The translations under genes and the position numbers were made by a program. 64,000 nt of DNA from Thermoflexibacter ruber (GTDB lineage: Bacteria; Bacteroidota; Bacteroidia; Cytophagales; Thermoflexibacteraceae), in assembly GCF_900113045.1 (NCBI RefSeq), contig NZ_FONY01000001.1:186001-250000 (forward strand). The letters run 5' to 3'. Position 1 is the first letter of the stretch; the number at the start of each line of letters is the position of its first letter. Shown here one piece after another: positions 36,600-44,787 of the stretch. The notes below the pieces were generated by a model. That model saw nothing but the letters and a program-made list of their open reading frames with translations. It ran no database searches and was not told where the DNA came from.

Positions 36600-37136
36600 G
36601 TGAATAAATTTGCAATAGAAATATGGTATGATGAAGGAAACATTTGTACATTCTATACCGTCAGGTGGATTACGAATGAAGACGATGCACCATCAGAAAC
36701 TGACAGATTTTTTGACACCTATGCTGCATCAGGAAATCCACTCGAGGAGAAGGCATTACAATTATTCCGATTGATAACTGAAAGTATTGGTAATAGATAT
36801 GGCGCAACCGACGACTTTTTTGACAGAGCAGAAAATAAGGCACAAGCATTACCACCCAAACCCAAAGGATGGGTAGAAGAAATAAAAGACTTAGGTATCA
36901 ATTTTCCGCTTAGACTATTTTGTTACCGCATAAGTGAACAAATCGTTGTTCTTTTCAATGGAGGTATTAAAGATGCTGATTCAGTACAGGAAAGTAAAAA
37001 TTTAAGTGTAAAGTTTTATGAAGCACAAACCTTTGTCAAAAAAATTGAAGAAGCACTGCAATTGGATATGATTGAAATATCAAGTGATGAAAGGTATTTG
37101 CAAAACTTTGATGGAACAACAGACATAATACTATAA
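36600..37136 (+). CDS. HigB/RelE-superfamily-like toxin of a toxin-antitoxin-chaperone system
   Basis: 178 residues from a GTG start. Residues ~95-165 carry the pattern of the HigB/RelE (Gp49-like) toxin core: 'NFPLRLFCYRISEQIVVLFNGGIKDAD' (given as LRLFCYRIS, IVVLFNGGIKD) followed by a helix 'FYEAQTFVKKIEEAL'. The ~90-residue N-terminal part is larger than in ordinary HigB and is not recognised. Such toxins cut mRNA at the ribosome. Four bases separate it from the XRE gene, the reversed toxin-first order typical of higBA. Toxin role is inferred from fold pattern plus context. Confidence 0.6.
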   Translation: MNKFAIEIWYDEGNICTFYTVRWITNEDDAPSETDRFFDTYAASGNPLEEKALQLFRLITESIGNRYGATDDFFDRAENKAQALPPKPKGWVEEIKDLGINFPLRLFCYRISEQIVVLFNGGIKDADSVQESKNLSVKFYEAQTFVKKIEEALQLDMIEISSDERYLQNFDGTTDIIL

Positions 37137-37140
37137 GACA

Positions 37141-37548
37141 ATGAGAAGCCAAACAGTAGATAGGTTGTTGAAAAACACTCCCAAAGATGTAGAAATCTTT
37201 GTAGATTGGTATGCAGACTTAGTAGTCCGCATCAATCAGCTATTGCGTGAAAATAAAATCACAAAAAAGGAATTAGCAGAAAAACTTGATAAAAAGCCAT
37301 CTGAAGTTTCTAAATGGTTGAATGGAGAGCATAATTTCACACTACGTTCACTGGCAAAATTATCGGCTGAGCTTGGTGAACCATTATTAGAAGTTCCTAA
37401 GCGAAAAAACCAAGCCTCATTTATCAATGGCTATAGCCGTAGCCTACATACCTTTGTTGTCTATAAAAAAATCGCATCTGTAGAGCCATTAAAAATTATT
37501 AAGCTTCAACAGACTGATGAATTAAATCTATTGAGCAATGTTGGATAA
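37141..37548 (+). CDS. XRE-family (HigA-like) antitoxin with C-terminal extension
   Basis: 135 residues. A helix-turn-helix lies at ~35-65 ('RENKITKKELAEKLDKKPSE', then 'VSKWLNGEHNFTLRSLAKLS'). After it comes a ~50-residue tail (~85-135) with a hydrophobic stretch 'LHTFVVYKKI', not needed for DNA binding. In toxin-antitoxin-chaperone systems such a tail is the chaperone-addiction segment recognised by the SecB-like partner. It probably neutralises the upstream toxin and represses the operon. Overlaps the SecB-like gene by 11 bases. Confidence 0.75.
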   Translation: MRSQTVDRLLKNTPKDVEIFVDWYADLVVRINQLLRENKITKKELAEKLDKKPSEVSKWLNGEHNFTLRSLAKLSAELGEPLLEVPKRKNQASFINGYSRSLHTFVVYKKIASVEPLKIIKLQQTDELNLLSNVG

Positions 37549-37993
37549 CAATCATATATTTGACCCTGAAAACATCACTATCGTTGAGTTTAAGATAGTA
37601 AAAAGTCAGGTAGAGGTACCTGAAGATTTTGACGCAGAAAAAGTAGAAGGACATTATTTAGATAATTCTTTACAATTAGGTTTTAACATCGATGAGAAAC
37701 TTGTAAAAACAGATTTTACGATTGAAATAAGAACGAAAAGTAAAGGTCAAAACCCTAAAGAAGCCACTGGAAATTTTCATTTGGTTTTCATTTACCACGT
37801 TGAAAACTTACAGGAGCTGGCAAAGCTCGACACAAATAATTTGATTGAACTACACCCAGATTTAGCCAATGCTCTCTCCTCTGTAACCTATTCTACTGCA
37901 CGAGGAATTCTTTTGACAAGGTTTCAAGGAACGGCACTACAAAATTTTGTATTACCTATTATCAATCCAACTAAACTTCTTTACAATAAATAA
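37538..37993 (+). CDS. SecB-like chaperone of a toxin-antitoxin-chaperone system
   Basis: 151 residues. The C-terminal half reads like SecB: strands 'FTIEIRTKSKGQN' and 'GNFHLVFIYHVENLQEL', then 'ALSSVTYSTARGILLTRF' aligned with the LFPYAREhIxxhhxR helix of SecB, then 'LQNFVLPIINPTKLLYN' aligned with LxPhNFxxLY. No secretion genes are nearby. Its start overlaps the XRE gene by 11 bases, so it is coupled to the antitoxin. Taken with its neighbours, the likely job is to protect the antitoxin tail from proteolysis, as Rv1957 does in Mycobacterium tuberculosis. Confidence 0.65.
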   Translation: MLDNNHIFDPENITIVEFKIVKSQVEVPEDFDAEKVEGHYLDNSLQLGFNIDEKLVKTDFTIEIRTKSKGQNPKEATGNFHLVFIYHVENLQELAKLDTNNLIELHPDLANALSSVTYSTARGILLTRFQGTALQNFVLPIINPTKLLYNK

Positions 37994-38150
37994 AAATGAT
38001 AAAAATATTCATTATTAGTAGCTACGCAAAATTAATTTATATTATAATTATTTACGCAAATTACTAATTATCAATCACTTGCATTGGTTCGTAATTTATA
38101 ACTTATAATTCATAACTACTTCAAACTTTAAAACTCATAAATTTTACAAA

Positions 38151-38687
38151 ATGGTTATTAAAACAAAAAAATACGGACTTCCTAAAAAGCAATATATCAA
38201 TATGTGCTTAAAAAGCGTACTGAAGGAATTTTGGTGGGTGTGGTTTGTGCCTTTGGCTATTATGCTTTTGCCTATTTTCATCAGTGGGGCTTTTTGGTGG
38301 TGCTTTTCTATTACCATACTGCTCGTCGTACTTTACTTGGGTTTTTGGTACATACAATTTACCGCCATTACCCAATTAGACCAGTATAAAATGCTCTTTG
38401 AGAAATTTTCTTATGAGATAGATAGCCGCCAAATACTCATGAAAATCAATACCAAAGAAGGCAGCCAGATTACTTGGGACAAAATCAAAAAAGCAGAAAA
38501 AACCAAAGATGCTTTTATTTTGACTATTTCCAGAGCGCAGTTCATTCATCTTCCTTTTGACCTATTCAAAGGCGAACTCGAGCTCAAGTTCATGGACACC
38601 CTGCTCAGACGCAAGGGTTTGATTACCACTCCTATCAAAGGAAAAGAGCAAGCAACAGAAGAAAACAAAGTGGAAGGAAAGAAATAA
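38151..38687 (+). CDS. YcxB-like membrane protein
   Basis: 178 residues. Two membrane helices (~28-50 and ~53-72) follow a short basic N-terminus; the soluble C-terminal half has 'FSYEIDSRQILMKINTKEGS', 'ITWDKIKKAEKTKDAFILTI' and 'FIHLPFDLF', the pattern of YcxB-like (PF14317) domains with 'W-x-x-I-x-x-x-x-x-x-x-x-x-h'. The role in the family is unknown. Lies between the toxin-antitoxin unit and the restriction module but shows no sign of belonging to either. Confidence 0.65.
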   Translation: MVIKTKKYGLPKKQYINMCLKSVLKEFWWVWFVPLAIMLLPIFISGAFWWCFSITILLVVLYLGFWYIQFTAITQLDQYKMLFEKFSYEIDSRQILMKINTKEGSQITWDKIKKAEKTKDAFILTISRAQFIHLPFDLFKGELELKFMDTLLRRKGLITTPIKGKEQATEENKVEGKK

Positions 38688-38730
38688 AGCGTTCAAAAAT
38701 GGTAAGCATATATTCACAAAGTAATCCTTA

Positions 38731-39363
38731 ATAAAAACAACAATAGATAGCTTATTTACAGACCAAACGACAGTAAAGAAAATTCAAGAAAAACTACCTA
38801 AACTTTTTCAAATAGCAGAGTTGGAAACTATGAGAGGGGGGAAAGTAGGCATGGAAGTTGGTTCTTTAAGAGAAAGAATATTGGTTGCCTTGCTCATTTA
38901 TAAGTTTGGGGAACAGAATGTAAAAACAGATATTCCTATCACAGAACCAGAAGCTGATGTTTATGTGTTTGATAAACCTTTTTCTATCAAAACATTATCT
39001 AATTCATTAAATGGATTAAAATTGGTTTGGACGGTAGATGCTGAAAGTGCTGTTAAATTTAGCACGGAATATGTGCCAAGTTGTGATATGATTTTTGAAC
39101 ATATTTATTGGGAAAGGCAGGGAGGATTGTATTGCATTCCTAAAAGTGTACAGTTAGAGATATTTGAGCAAATGGGTAGGGCAGAATACATCAAATTACC
39201 CAAAGCAGGTACAAATCCAAGAGGAGTAGAAATGAGAGGAAAAGCACTGAAATTTTTAGTAAAACATAGCGAAACACTAAAAATATCCATAAATTGGCAA
39301 AAAGGACGCATTGAGTTTGATGCTTTTGAACGCTGGATTGAACTTTGGGACAATGAAGAATAA
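38731..39363 (+). CDS. Type II restriction endonuclease, ThaI-like, with start codon apparently lost (ATA)
   Basis: The frame is open from 38725 with no ATG, GTG or TTG before the TTG at 38821 and ATG at 38830, yet the 30 codons from ATA 38731 read like a protein N-terminus (IKTTIDSLFTDQTT, KKIQEKLPKLF). A mutated ATG at 38731 would give 210 residues; starting at 38821 gives 180. The core 'GMEVGSLRERILVALLIYKF', 'EADVYVFDKPFSIKT' (D-x8-SIK, a PD-(D/E)XK-type site) and 'KAGTNPRGVEMRGKAL' resembles the ThaI family. The methyltransferase lies downstream. Whether the enzyme is still made is uncertain. Confidence 0.65.
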   Translation: MKTTIDSLFTDQTTVKKIQEKLPKLFQIAELETMRGGKVGMEVGSLRERILVALLIYKFGEQNVKTDIPITEPEADVYVFDKPFSIKTLSNSLNGLKLVWTVDAESAVKFSTEYVPSCDMIFEHIYWERQGGLYCIPKSVQLEIFEQMGRAEYIKLPKAGTNPRGVEMRGKALKFLVKHSETLKISINWQKGRIEFDAFERWIELWDNEE

Positions 39364-39574
39364 ACAAGACCTTATTCGGAAAGCCTGCCAAGGTTTTAGT
39401 CAGGCTTTTCTGATAGAAATTATTTGGGGAAAAGAACAAGTTAATTCCTCTTATCGTTCTATGATTAGTAAACGACTAAACGGTAAAGTTGATTTTGGTA
39501 TATTAGAAATAGAGAAATTAGAGCGTTTTTTTCAACAGAAGAAAGAAGAGTTTGAGCAAATTTTAAATAGCTAA
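39353..39574 (+). CDS. Small helix-turn-helix-like protein in the restriction-modification cluster
   Basis: 73 residues from the ATG at 39353, which overlaps the endonuclease end by 11 bases; the TTG at 39311 is deep inside that gene. 'YRSMISKRLNGKVDFGILEI' followed by 'EKLERFF' resembles the recognition half of an XRE-type helix-turn-helix. A controller-type regulator of the restriction module is one possibility, but I do not recognise the family. Coupled to the endonuclease by overlap. Confidence 0.55.
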   Translation: MKNKQDLIRKACQGFSQAFLIEIIWGKEQVNSSYRSMISKRLNGKVDFGILEIEKLERFFQQKKEEFEQILNS

Positions 39575-39647
39575 ATTTTCTAAAAGAAATATTTGTTTCT
39601 TTTAGAAACATTTTCTTGTTTTGTAAAACAAACTAAAATTTATTTTT

Positions 39648-39992
39648 ATGAAGAAAGTAGAATTTTGCTCTATGAATCTAAAAACCAAATTAAAGGTTAA
39701 TTTTAAGATTAATGATACTGAACTGTGGGAAGTTCTGTATGTATTTCATCAATGGTATCATAAACCCAAAAAAAGTTTTCAGCAAATGCTTTCTGAAAAC
39801 GAAATCATTAGTAAAAATACCTCAGAGAAAAGTATTGATTTTATATGTGGAATAGTACAGGACATGATTGATAGCTTTTATAAACCTTCAAAGAAAAGAA
39901 GTTTGCTTAGTAGCAAAGTTTTTACGAACAAAAGAATCTACATTCGGTATTCTTATCAATTAAGACAGGTGATTACACTAAGTTTAAACTAA
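39648..39992 (+). CDS. Small protein of unknown function coupled to a DNA methyltransferase
   Basis: 114 residues, basic, no membrane segment. Contains 'LWEVLYVFHQWYHKPKKSFQ' and 'VFTNKRIYIRYSYQLRQVI'. Family not recognised. Its stop and the methyltransferase start share bases (TAATG at 39990-39994), so the two are translated together. The context suggests a part of the restriction-modification unit, such as a regulator or specificity helper, but the sequence alone does not show a function. Confidence 0.6.
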   Translation: MKKVEFCSMNLKTKLKVNFKINDTELWEVLYVFHQWYHKPKKSFQQMLSENEIISKNTSEKSIDFICGIVQDMIDSFYKPSKKRSLLSSKVFTNKRIYIRYSYQLRQVITLSLN

Positions 39993-40906
39993 TGAAAAAT
40001 CATAATGGTTCATCAACAAGTAGTTTTGGTACAGGTTCGCGGATTAATCATAATTCAGAACAGTTTTATAAATCAAAATTATATATAGAAGTAAGTCCAA
40101 CTATTAAACTCTCTACAGAGGAGAATCTATTACCAAAAATATACGAAAATAAAATCATTTTGGGTAACGCTGAGAATATGCAGGAATTACCTGACAACTG
40201 TATTCATTTAATGATAAGCTCTCCGCCCTATAACGTTACCAAAGAATATGATGAAGATTTATCTTTATCAGAATATTTAGAAATGCTATATAAAGTATTC
40301 AAAGAAACATACAGAGTATTAATAAATGGAGGGCGTGCTTGTATCAATGTAGCTAACTTGGGAAGGAAACCTTATATTCCCTTATCTGACCATATTTCAC
40401 AAATGATGATAAAAATGGGGTTCAATATGCGTGGCGAAATTATTTGGCAGAAGGGGGCAGGGGCAGGAGTCTCGATGGCGTGGGGCAGTTGGATGTCTGC
40501 TTCTAATCCTGTTTTGCGAGATACACACGAATATATTTTAATATTTTCCAAAGGCGATTACAAAAGGGATAGCAAAGATAAGAAAAGCACCATTGCCAAA
40601 GAGCAATTTATGGAATGGACAAAATCTGTTTGGACAATGAACCCTGAAAGCGCAAAAAAGATAGGACACCCTGCACCTTTTCCTGAAGAATTGCCTCATA
40701 GATTGATACAGCTATTATCATTCGAGAATGATGTTATCTTAGACCCCTTTATGGGCAGTGGTACGAGTGCAGTATCAGCCCTCAAAAATAACCGTAAATT
40801 TGTAGGTTATGAAATATCAGAGGAATACGTCAAGTTGGCAGAAAATAGAATACTACCGTATCTAAACCAAACAAAATTAGAATTTTCAGAAGAAGAAAAT
40901 AAGTAA
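39992..40906 (+). CDS. DNA (cytosine-N4 or adenine-N6) methyltransferase, beta class
   Basis: 304 residues. Order of motifs is beta-class: catalytic motif IV 'LMISSPPYNVTKEYD' first (~75-90), then target-recognition segment, then the SAM motif I 'ILDPFMGSGTSAVSALKNNRKFVGYE' (seen as DPFMGSGTS) near 250. The SPPY form favours cytosine-N4. 'HPAPFPEELPHRLIQL' precedes motif I as in this family. It protects host DNA from the ThaI-like enzyme encoded upstream; if that pairing is right the site would be CGCG-like. Starts in the TAATG overlap. Confidence 0.9.
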   Translation: MKNHNGSSTSSFGTGSRINHNSEQFYKSKLYIEVSPTIKLSTEENLLPKIYENKIILGNAENMQELPDNCIHLMISSPPYNVTKEYDEDLSLSEYLEMLYKVFKETYRVLINGGRACINVANLGRKPYIPLSDHISQMMIKMGFNMRGEIIWQKGAGAGVSMAWGSWMSASNPVLRDTHEYILIFSKGDYKRDSKDKKSTIAKEQFMEWTKSVWTMNPESAKKIGHPAPFPEELPHRLIQLLSFENDVILDPFMGSGTSAVSALKNNRKFVGYEISEEYVKLAENRILPYLNQTKLEFSEEENK

Positions 40907-40964
40907 AGCCTTGCAGACGATACGAGATGTTGGAAGGGTTTAGAAGAAGATAAGTAGATAAAAT

Positions 40965-40993
40965 TTTTCCTCTCGCTTATGACGAGAGGAAAA
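40965..40993. terminator. Stem-loop between convergent methyltransferase and rpmE2 genes
   Basis: TTTTCCTCTCG pairs with CGAGAGGAAAA (11 bp, 7-base loop). It lies 58 bases after the methyltransferase and 8 bases before the rpmE2 end, so it can serve both. Confidence 0.75.
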
Positions 40994-41001
40994 TAAAAAA
41001 A

Positions 41002-41247
41002 TTACTTTTTGTATTTCTTGTTGAACTTTTCTACTCTACCTGCCGCCGCTACATAGTTAGCCTTGCTACCTGTATAAAATGGGTGTGAAGCAGAGCTTAC
41101 TTCTACTTTCACCAATGGATAGGTCTTACCGTCTTCTAAGGTAATAGTGTCCTTAGTTTCTACGGTAGAGCGAGTAATAAAGCTAAAATTACTTGATGTA
41201 TCTAAGAATACGACCTCTCTGTAATTTGGATGAATATCTTTTTTCAT
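41002..41247 (-). CDS. rpmE2: 50S ribosomal protein L31 type B
   Basis: 81 residues. '[19 protein letters not shown]' start, '[13 protein letters not shown]', '[16 protein letters not shown]' and '[13 protein letters not shown]' end are typical for L31. It lacks the four zinc-binding Cys residues, so it is the type B, zinc-independent form, standard in Bacteroidota. Transcribed alone on the minus strand. Confidence 0.97.
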   Translation of the reverse strand: MKKDIHPNYREVVFLDTSSNFSFITRSTVETKDTITLEDGKTYPLVKVEVSSASHPFYTGSKANYVAAAGRVEKFNKKYKK

Positions 41248-41385
41248 GACTATGAGAATTTGTTACCCCTTGAAACTTTTAAATCAGGGTGCAAAATTAG
41301 TCTTTTCTGCCTACATATCAAATTTATTAGCAAAAGTTTTTTGTTTTGCCTATAATTTTAGTGCATTTTTGAAAAATAATTATCT

Positions 41386-41393
41386 TACTTTTG
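41386..41393 (+). promoter_or_regulatory. Bacteroidota -7 box (TACTTTTG)
   Basis: TACTTTTG, TAnnTTTG type, 43 bases before the ATG of the DUF1707 gene. Confidence 0.5.
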
Positions 41394-41436
41394 CCTAATA
41401 TGCTGATAGCATACAATCTGAATAAATTAATTTGAT

Positions 41437-42147
41437 ATGAAAACTACTTACGGGCTACCTAAGAAAAGAGAGGAAGTTATCCAAGAATTGCAAACAGCCT
41501 TTGCTAATCAAAATCTTGATGATGCAGAGTATGAAAGCCGCTTGAATGAGGCTCTTGCCGCCAAATCTATCGAGGATTTAGAAGTGATAGTATTTGATTT
41601 CCCTTTGGAAGTCAAGCATAAGCTATTTCCCAAAGAGTTAGCTCCTGCTCCTTCGCAGGAAGTAACGTCTTCCAGCTCTTCCTTGCCGAGTTCCTCTTTG
41701 CAAAGCATCAATAGCTACAGGGTTATATTGGGAGATGATAAGCGTCAAATCGCATTGTTAGATGCCTCTACCCAACATTTCATTACTATTCTGGGAAATC
41801 AAAAAATAGACCTCCGAAAAAGCGTCTTACAGGGTAATCACCTAAAAATCAATGTAGAGAATTTGCTTGGTAGTACCATCATAGACCTAAGAAATGAAAA
41901 TTTAGAAGGTAAGCACATAGATATTTGGGTAGGAGGAATGTTAGGGGACATCAAAATATTTATTCCCAAAGGCGGTTCTATCCAGCGAGAAGCCCAAATG
42001 TTTGCAGGAAATTTTACTGTCAAAGATAAGCGAAAAAACTGGCTGAGTATGCTTACAGGTAACAATCAGGAAGAAAAACCACTCACTTCATTCACTTTGA
42101 CTATTCGCGGTAGCTATTGGCTTGGCAATGTGGAGATTGCTTACTAA
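41437..42147 (+). CDS. DUF1707 protein with LiaF-like C-terminal domain
   Basis: 236 residues. N-terminal DUF1707-type helix pair (~8-55: 'REEVIQELQTAFANQNLDDA', 'EYESRLNEALAAKSIEDLEV'), a Ser/Pro-rich linker (~65-90), and a C-terminal beta-helix-like domain with repeated 'DLRKSVLQGNHLKINVENLL', 'STIIDLRNENLEGKHIDIWV' and 'MLGDIKIFIPKGGSIQ', as in LiaF/cell-wall-active antibiotic response proteins. No membrane helix. May sense envelope state; role by family only. Confidence 0.7.
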   Translation: MKTTYGLPKKREEVIQELQTAFANQNLDDAEYESRLNEALAAKSIEDLEVIVFDFPLEVKHKLFPKELAPAPSQEVTSSSSSLPSSSLQSINSYRVILGDDKRQIALLDASTQHFITILGNQKIDLRKSVLQGNHLKINVENLLGSTIIDLRNENLEGKHIDIWVGGMLGDIKIFIPKGGSIQREAQMFAGNFTVKDKRKNWLSMLTGNNQEEKPLTSFTLTIRGSYWLGNVEIAY

Positions 42148-42506
42148 TGTATTTGCAATCAGTTTAACGCTGCCCTTATTATCTTAATTGATGGCTCTCA
42201 AAAACTACCTATTCACTAATTTGAAACACAGATTTTACGGGTTAGACAGTTTTTTACAACTTAGGTTTGTCGTTTATCTGTATCATCTAGTATAATTTGT
42301 GTTCTTTTCTGGAGAATCCCATCCTCTATACATTCAGTTTCTCCTTATCTAAAAAGAATAATTACTTCAAAAAAATGCCATTTTGGTCGTAAAAATTAGA
42401 TTTTTTTGAAAAAATCATTATTTTTTTGATAAAAATTTGAAAATAATACAACTTTTTCTCAAATTTGACTAAAATTTTTAATCAAACATACAAAAACCTC
42501 AAAAAT
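42148..42506. promoter_or_regulatory. Long AT-rich leader region before glnN
   Basis: 359 bases with no gene. Contains poly-T/poly-A palindromes just upstream of glnN (GATTTTTT at 42399-42406 with AAAAAATC at 42409-42416). The promoter of the glutamine synthetase must be here; no classical nitrogen-regulator site was recognised. Confidence 0.35.
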
Positions 42507-44693
42507 ATGGCTAAACTACGATTTATTGCCTTAGAGCAAGCACAAAAACGAACACCCGTTACTGTTACACCTCCCTCAAAAAAAGTATCAGACTATTATG
42601 GTATGAATGTATTTGGCGAGGAGGCTATGAAAGCGAACCTTTCGGCGGATACCTTCAAAAAACTCAAAGACGCAATAGAAAAAGGAGACTCTATTGATGA
42701 CAACGTAGCCGATGCAGTAGCTTCTGCGATGAAGGTTTGGGCGATTGAAAAAGGAGCAACACACTTTACACACTGGTTCCAGCCCCTTTCTGGCGTAACC
42801 GCAGAAAAACACGATGCTTTTTTTGATGTAGCAGGGTCAGGTAAAGTCATTGAAAAATTCAAAGGTAGTGCCTTAGTTCGTCAAGAACCCGATGCCTCTT
42901 CCTTCCCAAGTGGTGGCATCAGAAATACTTTTGAAGCAAGAGGTTATACTGCTTGGGACCCTACCTCTCCTGCTTTTATCATAGACTTAGGCGCAACAAA
43001 AACACTTTGTATCCCTACTGTTTTTGTTTCCTACACTGGCGAAGCCCTCGACAACAAAGCACCCTTGCTCAAAGCCCTATCCTTTATTGATAGAGCAGCA
43101 ACCGCAGTCATTAAAGAATATTTTGACAAAGATGTAACTAAGGTAATCGCTACGCTTGGTATAGAACAAGAATATTTTTTGGTGGATAGAGCCTTGTACA
43201 ATGCAAGACCTGACTTAGTACTTGCAGGACGTACCCTTTTCGGACACTCTCCCGCCAAAGGGCAACAGCTCGAAGACCACTATTTTGGCTCTATTCCTGT
43301 AAGAGTAAGGGATTTCATGGCAGATTTCGAGATTGAGGCTTTAAAGTTAGGTATCCCATTGAGAACGCGCCACAATGAAGTTGCCCCAAGTCAATTCGAG
43401 TGCGCCCCTACTTTCGAGGAGGTAAATTTAGCCAATGACCACAACCAACTTATCATGGACATCATGGACAAGGTCGCTGAGCGTCATGGTTTAAAAGCCT
43501 TATTGCACGAAAAACCCTTTGCAGGCATCAATGGTAGCGGGAAACATAATAACTGGGCATTAGCAACCAATACAGGGGTAAATCTTTTCGCTCCAAGTAG
43601 CAAAGCAAAAGAAAACCTCCAATTCTTAGTGTTCTTTGTCAATACTATCAAAGCTGTTTATGAAAATGCAGACCTTTTGCGGGCAAGCATTGCCTCAGCA
43701 GGTAACGACTTCCGCTTAGGTGCAAATGAAGCACCTCCTGCCATTATGTCTGTGTTCATTGGCAAGCAAATGACAGAAGTGTTAGACGAGTTAGAACACA
43801 ACGGCAATATCAAGATAGACAAAGGCGACAATATGTATATGAAGTTAGGTATTGACAAGATTCCCCCCATTTTGTTAGATAATACTGACCGTAACCGTAC
43901 TTCTCCTTTTGCTTTTACAGGAAATAAGTTCGAGTTCAGAGCCGTAGGCTCTTCGGCAAACTGTGCTATCCCAATGACAGTATTGAATACCATTGTTGCT
44001 GACCAATTAGTACAATTCAAGAAAGAAGTAGATGCTAAAATTGCCAAAGACGTGAAGAAAGAATTGGCAATCGTAGAGGTACTTAGGGATTATATCAAGT
44101 CTTCTAAGAAAATCCGCTTCGAGGGCAACGGTTACAGCGAAGAATGGGTAAAAGAAGCTGAAAAACGCAAACTTTCCAATATCAAGACTACCCCTCATGC
44201 CTTGCAGGCTTATTTAAGCAAAAGTGCCAAAAAAGTGCTGGTAGATAACGGCATAGTAAGCGAAAGAGAACTCCATGCAAGAGTAGAAATCATGCACGAC
44301 CAATATACGCTCAAAACTCAGATAGAATCTCGTGCTTTGGGTAACTTTGCCATGAATCAAATTATTCCTGCGGCGGTAGCTTATCAGAATAAACTGATTA
44401 ACAATGCGGAAGGTTTACAAGACATTGGCTTAGAAGAAGAAGCTAAGTACTTCATAGATGTCATCAAGACTATTTCGCACCATATCTTGACTATCAAGAA
44501 AAATGTAGATGATATGGTAGAAGCCCGCAAAGCCGCCAATGAATTGGAAGGACATGAAAAATCAGTGGCTTACTGCGAAAAAGTAAAACCTTTCTTTGAG
44601 GTAATTCGCTACCACACTGATAAGTTAGAACTCATTGTAGATAATGACGAATGGCCTTTAGTGAAATACAGAGAGTTACTTTTTGTAAAGTAA
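42507..44693 (+). CDS. glnN: Glutamine synthetase type III
   Basis: 728 residues from the ATG at 42507 (MAKLRFIALEQAQ); a TTG at 42465 would add 14 residues. Makes glutamine from glutamate and ammonia. The size and the N-terminal GSIII domain ('DYYGMNVFGEEAM', 'HFTHWFQPLSG') mark type III, dominant in Bacteroidota. Catalytic motifs: 'ATLGIEQEYFLVDR', 'NEVAPSQFECAPTFEE', 'NGSGKHNNWALATNTG', 'NRTSPFAFTGNKFEFRAVG'. Monocistronic, closed by a strong terminator. Confidence 0.96.
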   Translation: MAKLRFIALEQAQKRTPVTVTPPSKKVSDYYGMNVFGEEAMKANLSADTFKKLKDAIEKGDSIDDNVADAVASAMKVWAIEKGATHFTHWFQPLSGVTAEKHDAFFDVAGSGKVIEKFKGSALVRQEPDASSFPSGGIRNTFEARGYTAWDPTSPAFIIDLGATKTLCIPTVFVSYTGEALDNKAPLLKALSFIDRAATAVIKEYFDKDVTKVIATLGIEQEYFLVDRALYNARPDLVLAGRTLFGHSPAKGQQLEDHYFGSIPVRVRDFMADFEIEALKLGIPLRTRHNEVAPSQFECAPTFEEVNLANDHNQLIMDIMDKVAERHGLKALLHEKPFAGINGSGKHNNWALATNTGVNLFAPSSKAKENLQFLVFFVNTIKAVYENADLLRASIASAGNDFRLGANEAPPAIMSVFIGKQMTEVLDELEHNGNIKIDKGDNMYMKLGIDKIPPILLDNTDRNRTSPFAFTGNKFEFRAVGSSANCAIPMTVLNTIVADQLVQFKKEVDAKIAKDVKKELAIVEVLRDYIKSSKKIRFEGNGYSEEWVKEAEKRKLSNIKTTPHALQAYLSKSAKKVLVDNGIVSERELHARVEIMHDQYTLKTQIESRALGNFAMNQIIPAAVAYQNKLINNAEGLQDIGLEEEAKYFIDVIKTISHHILTIKKNVDDMVEARKAANELEGHEKSVAYCEKVKPFFEVIRYHTDKLELIVDNDEWPLVKYRELLFVK

Positions 44694-44725
44694 TCTAAGC
44701 CCTTATAGTCAAAGAAGCCTATCTA

Positions 44726-44758
44726 AACCCCTAAGGATTTTGAAAATTCTTAGGGGTT
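44726..44758 (+). terminator. Terminator after glnN
   Basis: AACCCCTAAG (44726-44735) pairs with CTTAGGGGTT (44749-44758) with extra inner pairing (ATTTT/AAAAT-like), 32 bases after the stop codon. Confidence 0.7.
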
Positions 44759-44787
44759 AATAATGTATGTGCCTCTCTTGTTGATAA

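Noticed and set aside
37538-37993. General protein-export chaperone SecB
   Set aside because: SecB-like by sequence, but the coupling to an XRE antitoxin and absence of export genes favour a toxin-antitoxin-chaperone partner.
37994-38150. Possible RNA gene between the SecB-like gene and the YcxB-like gene
   Set aside because: Only AT-rich repeats of ATAATTTATAACT type without stable stems or a terminator.
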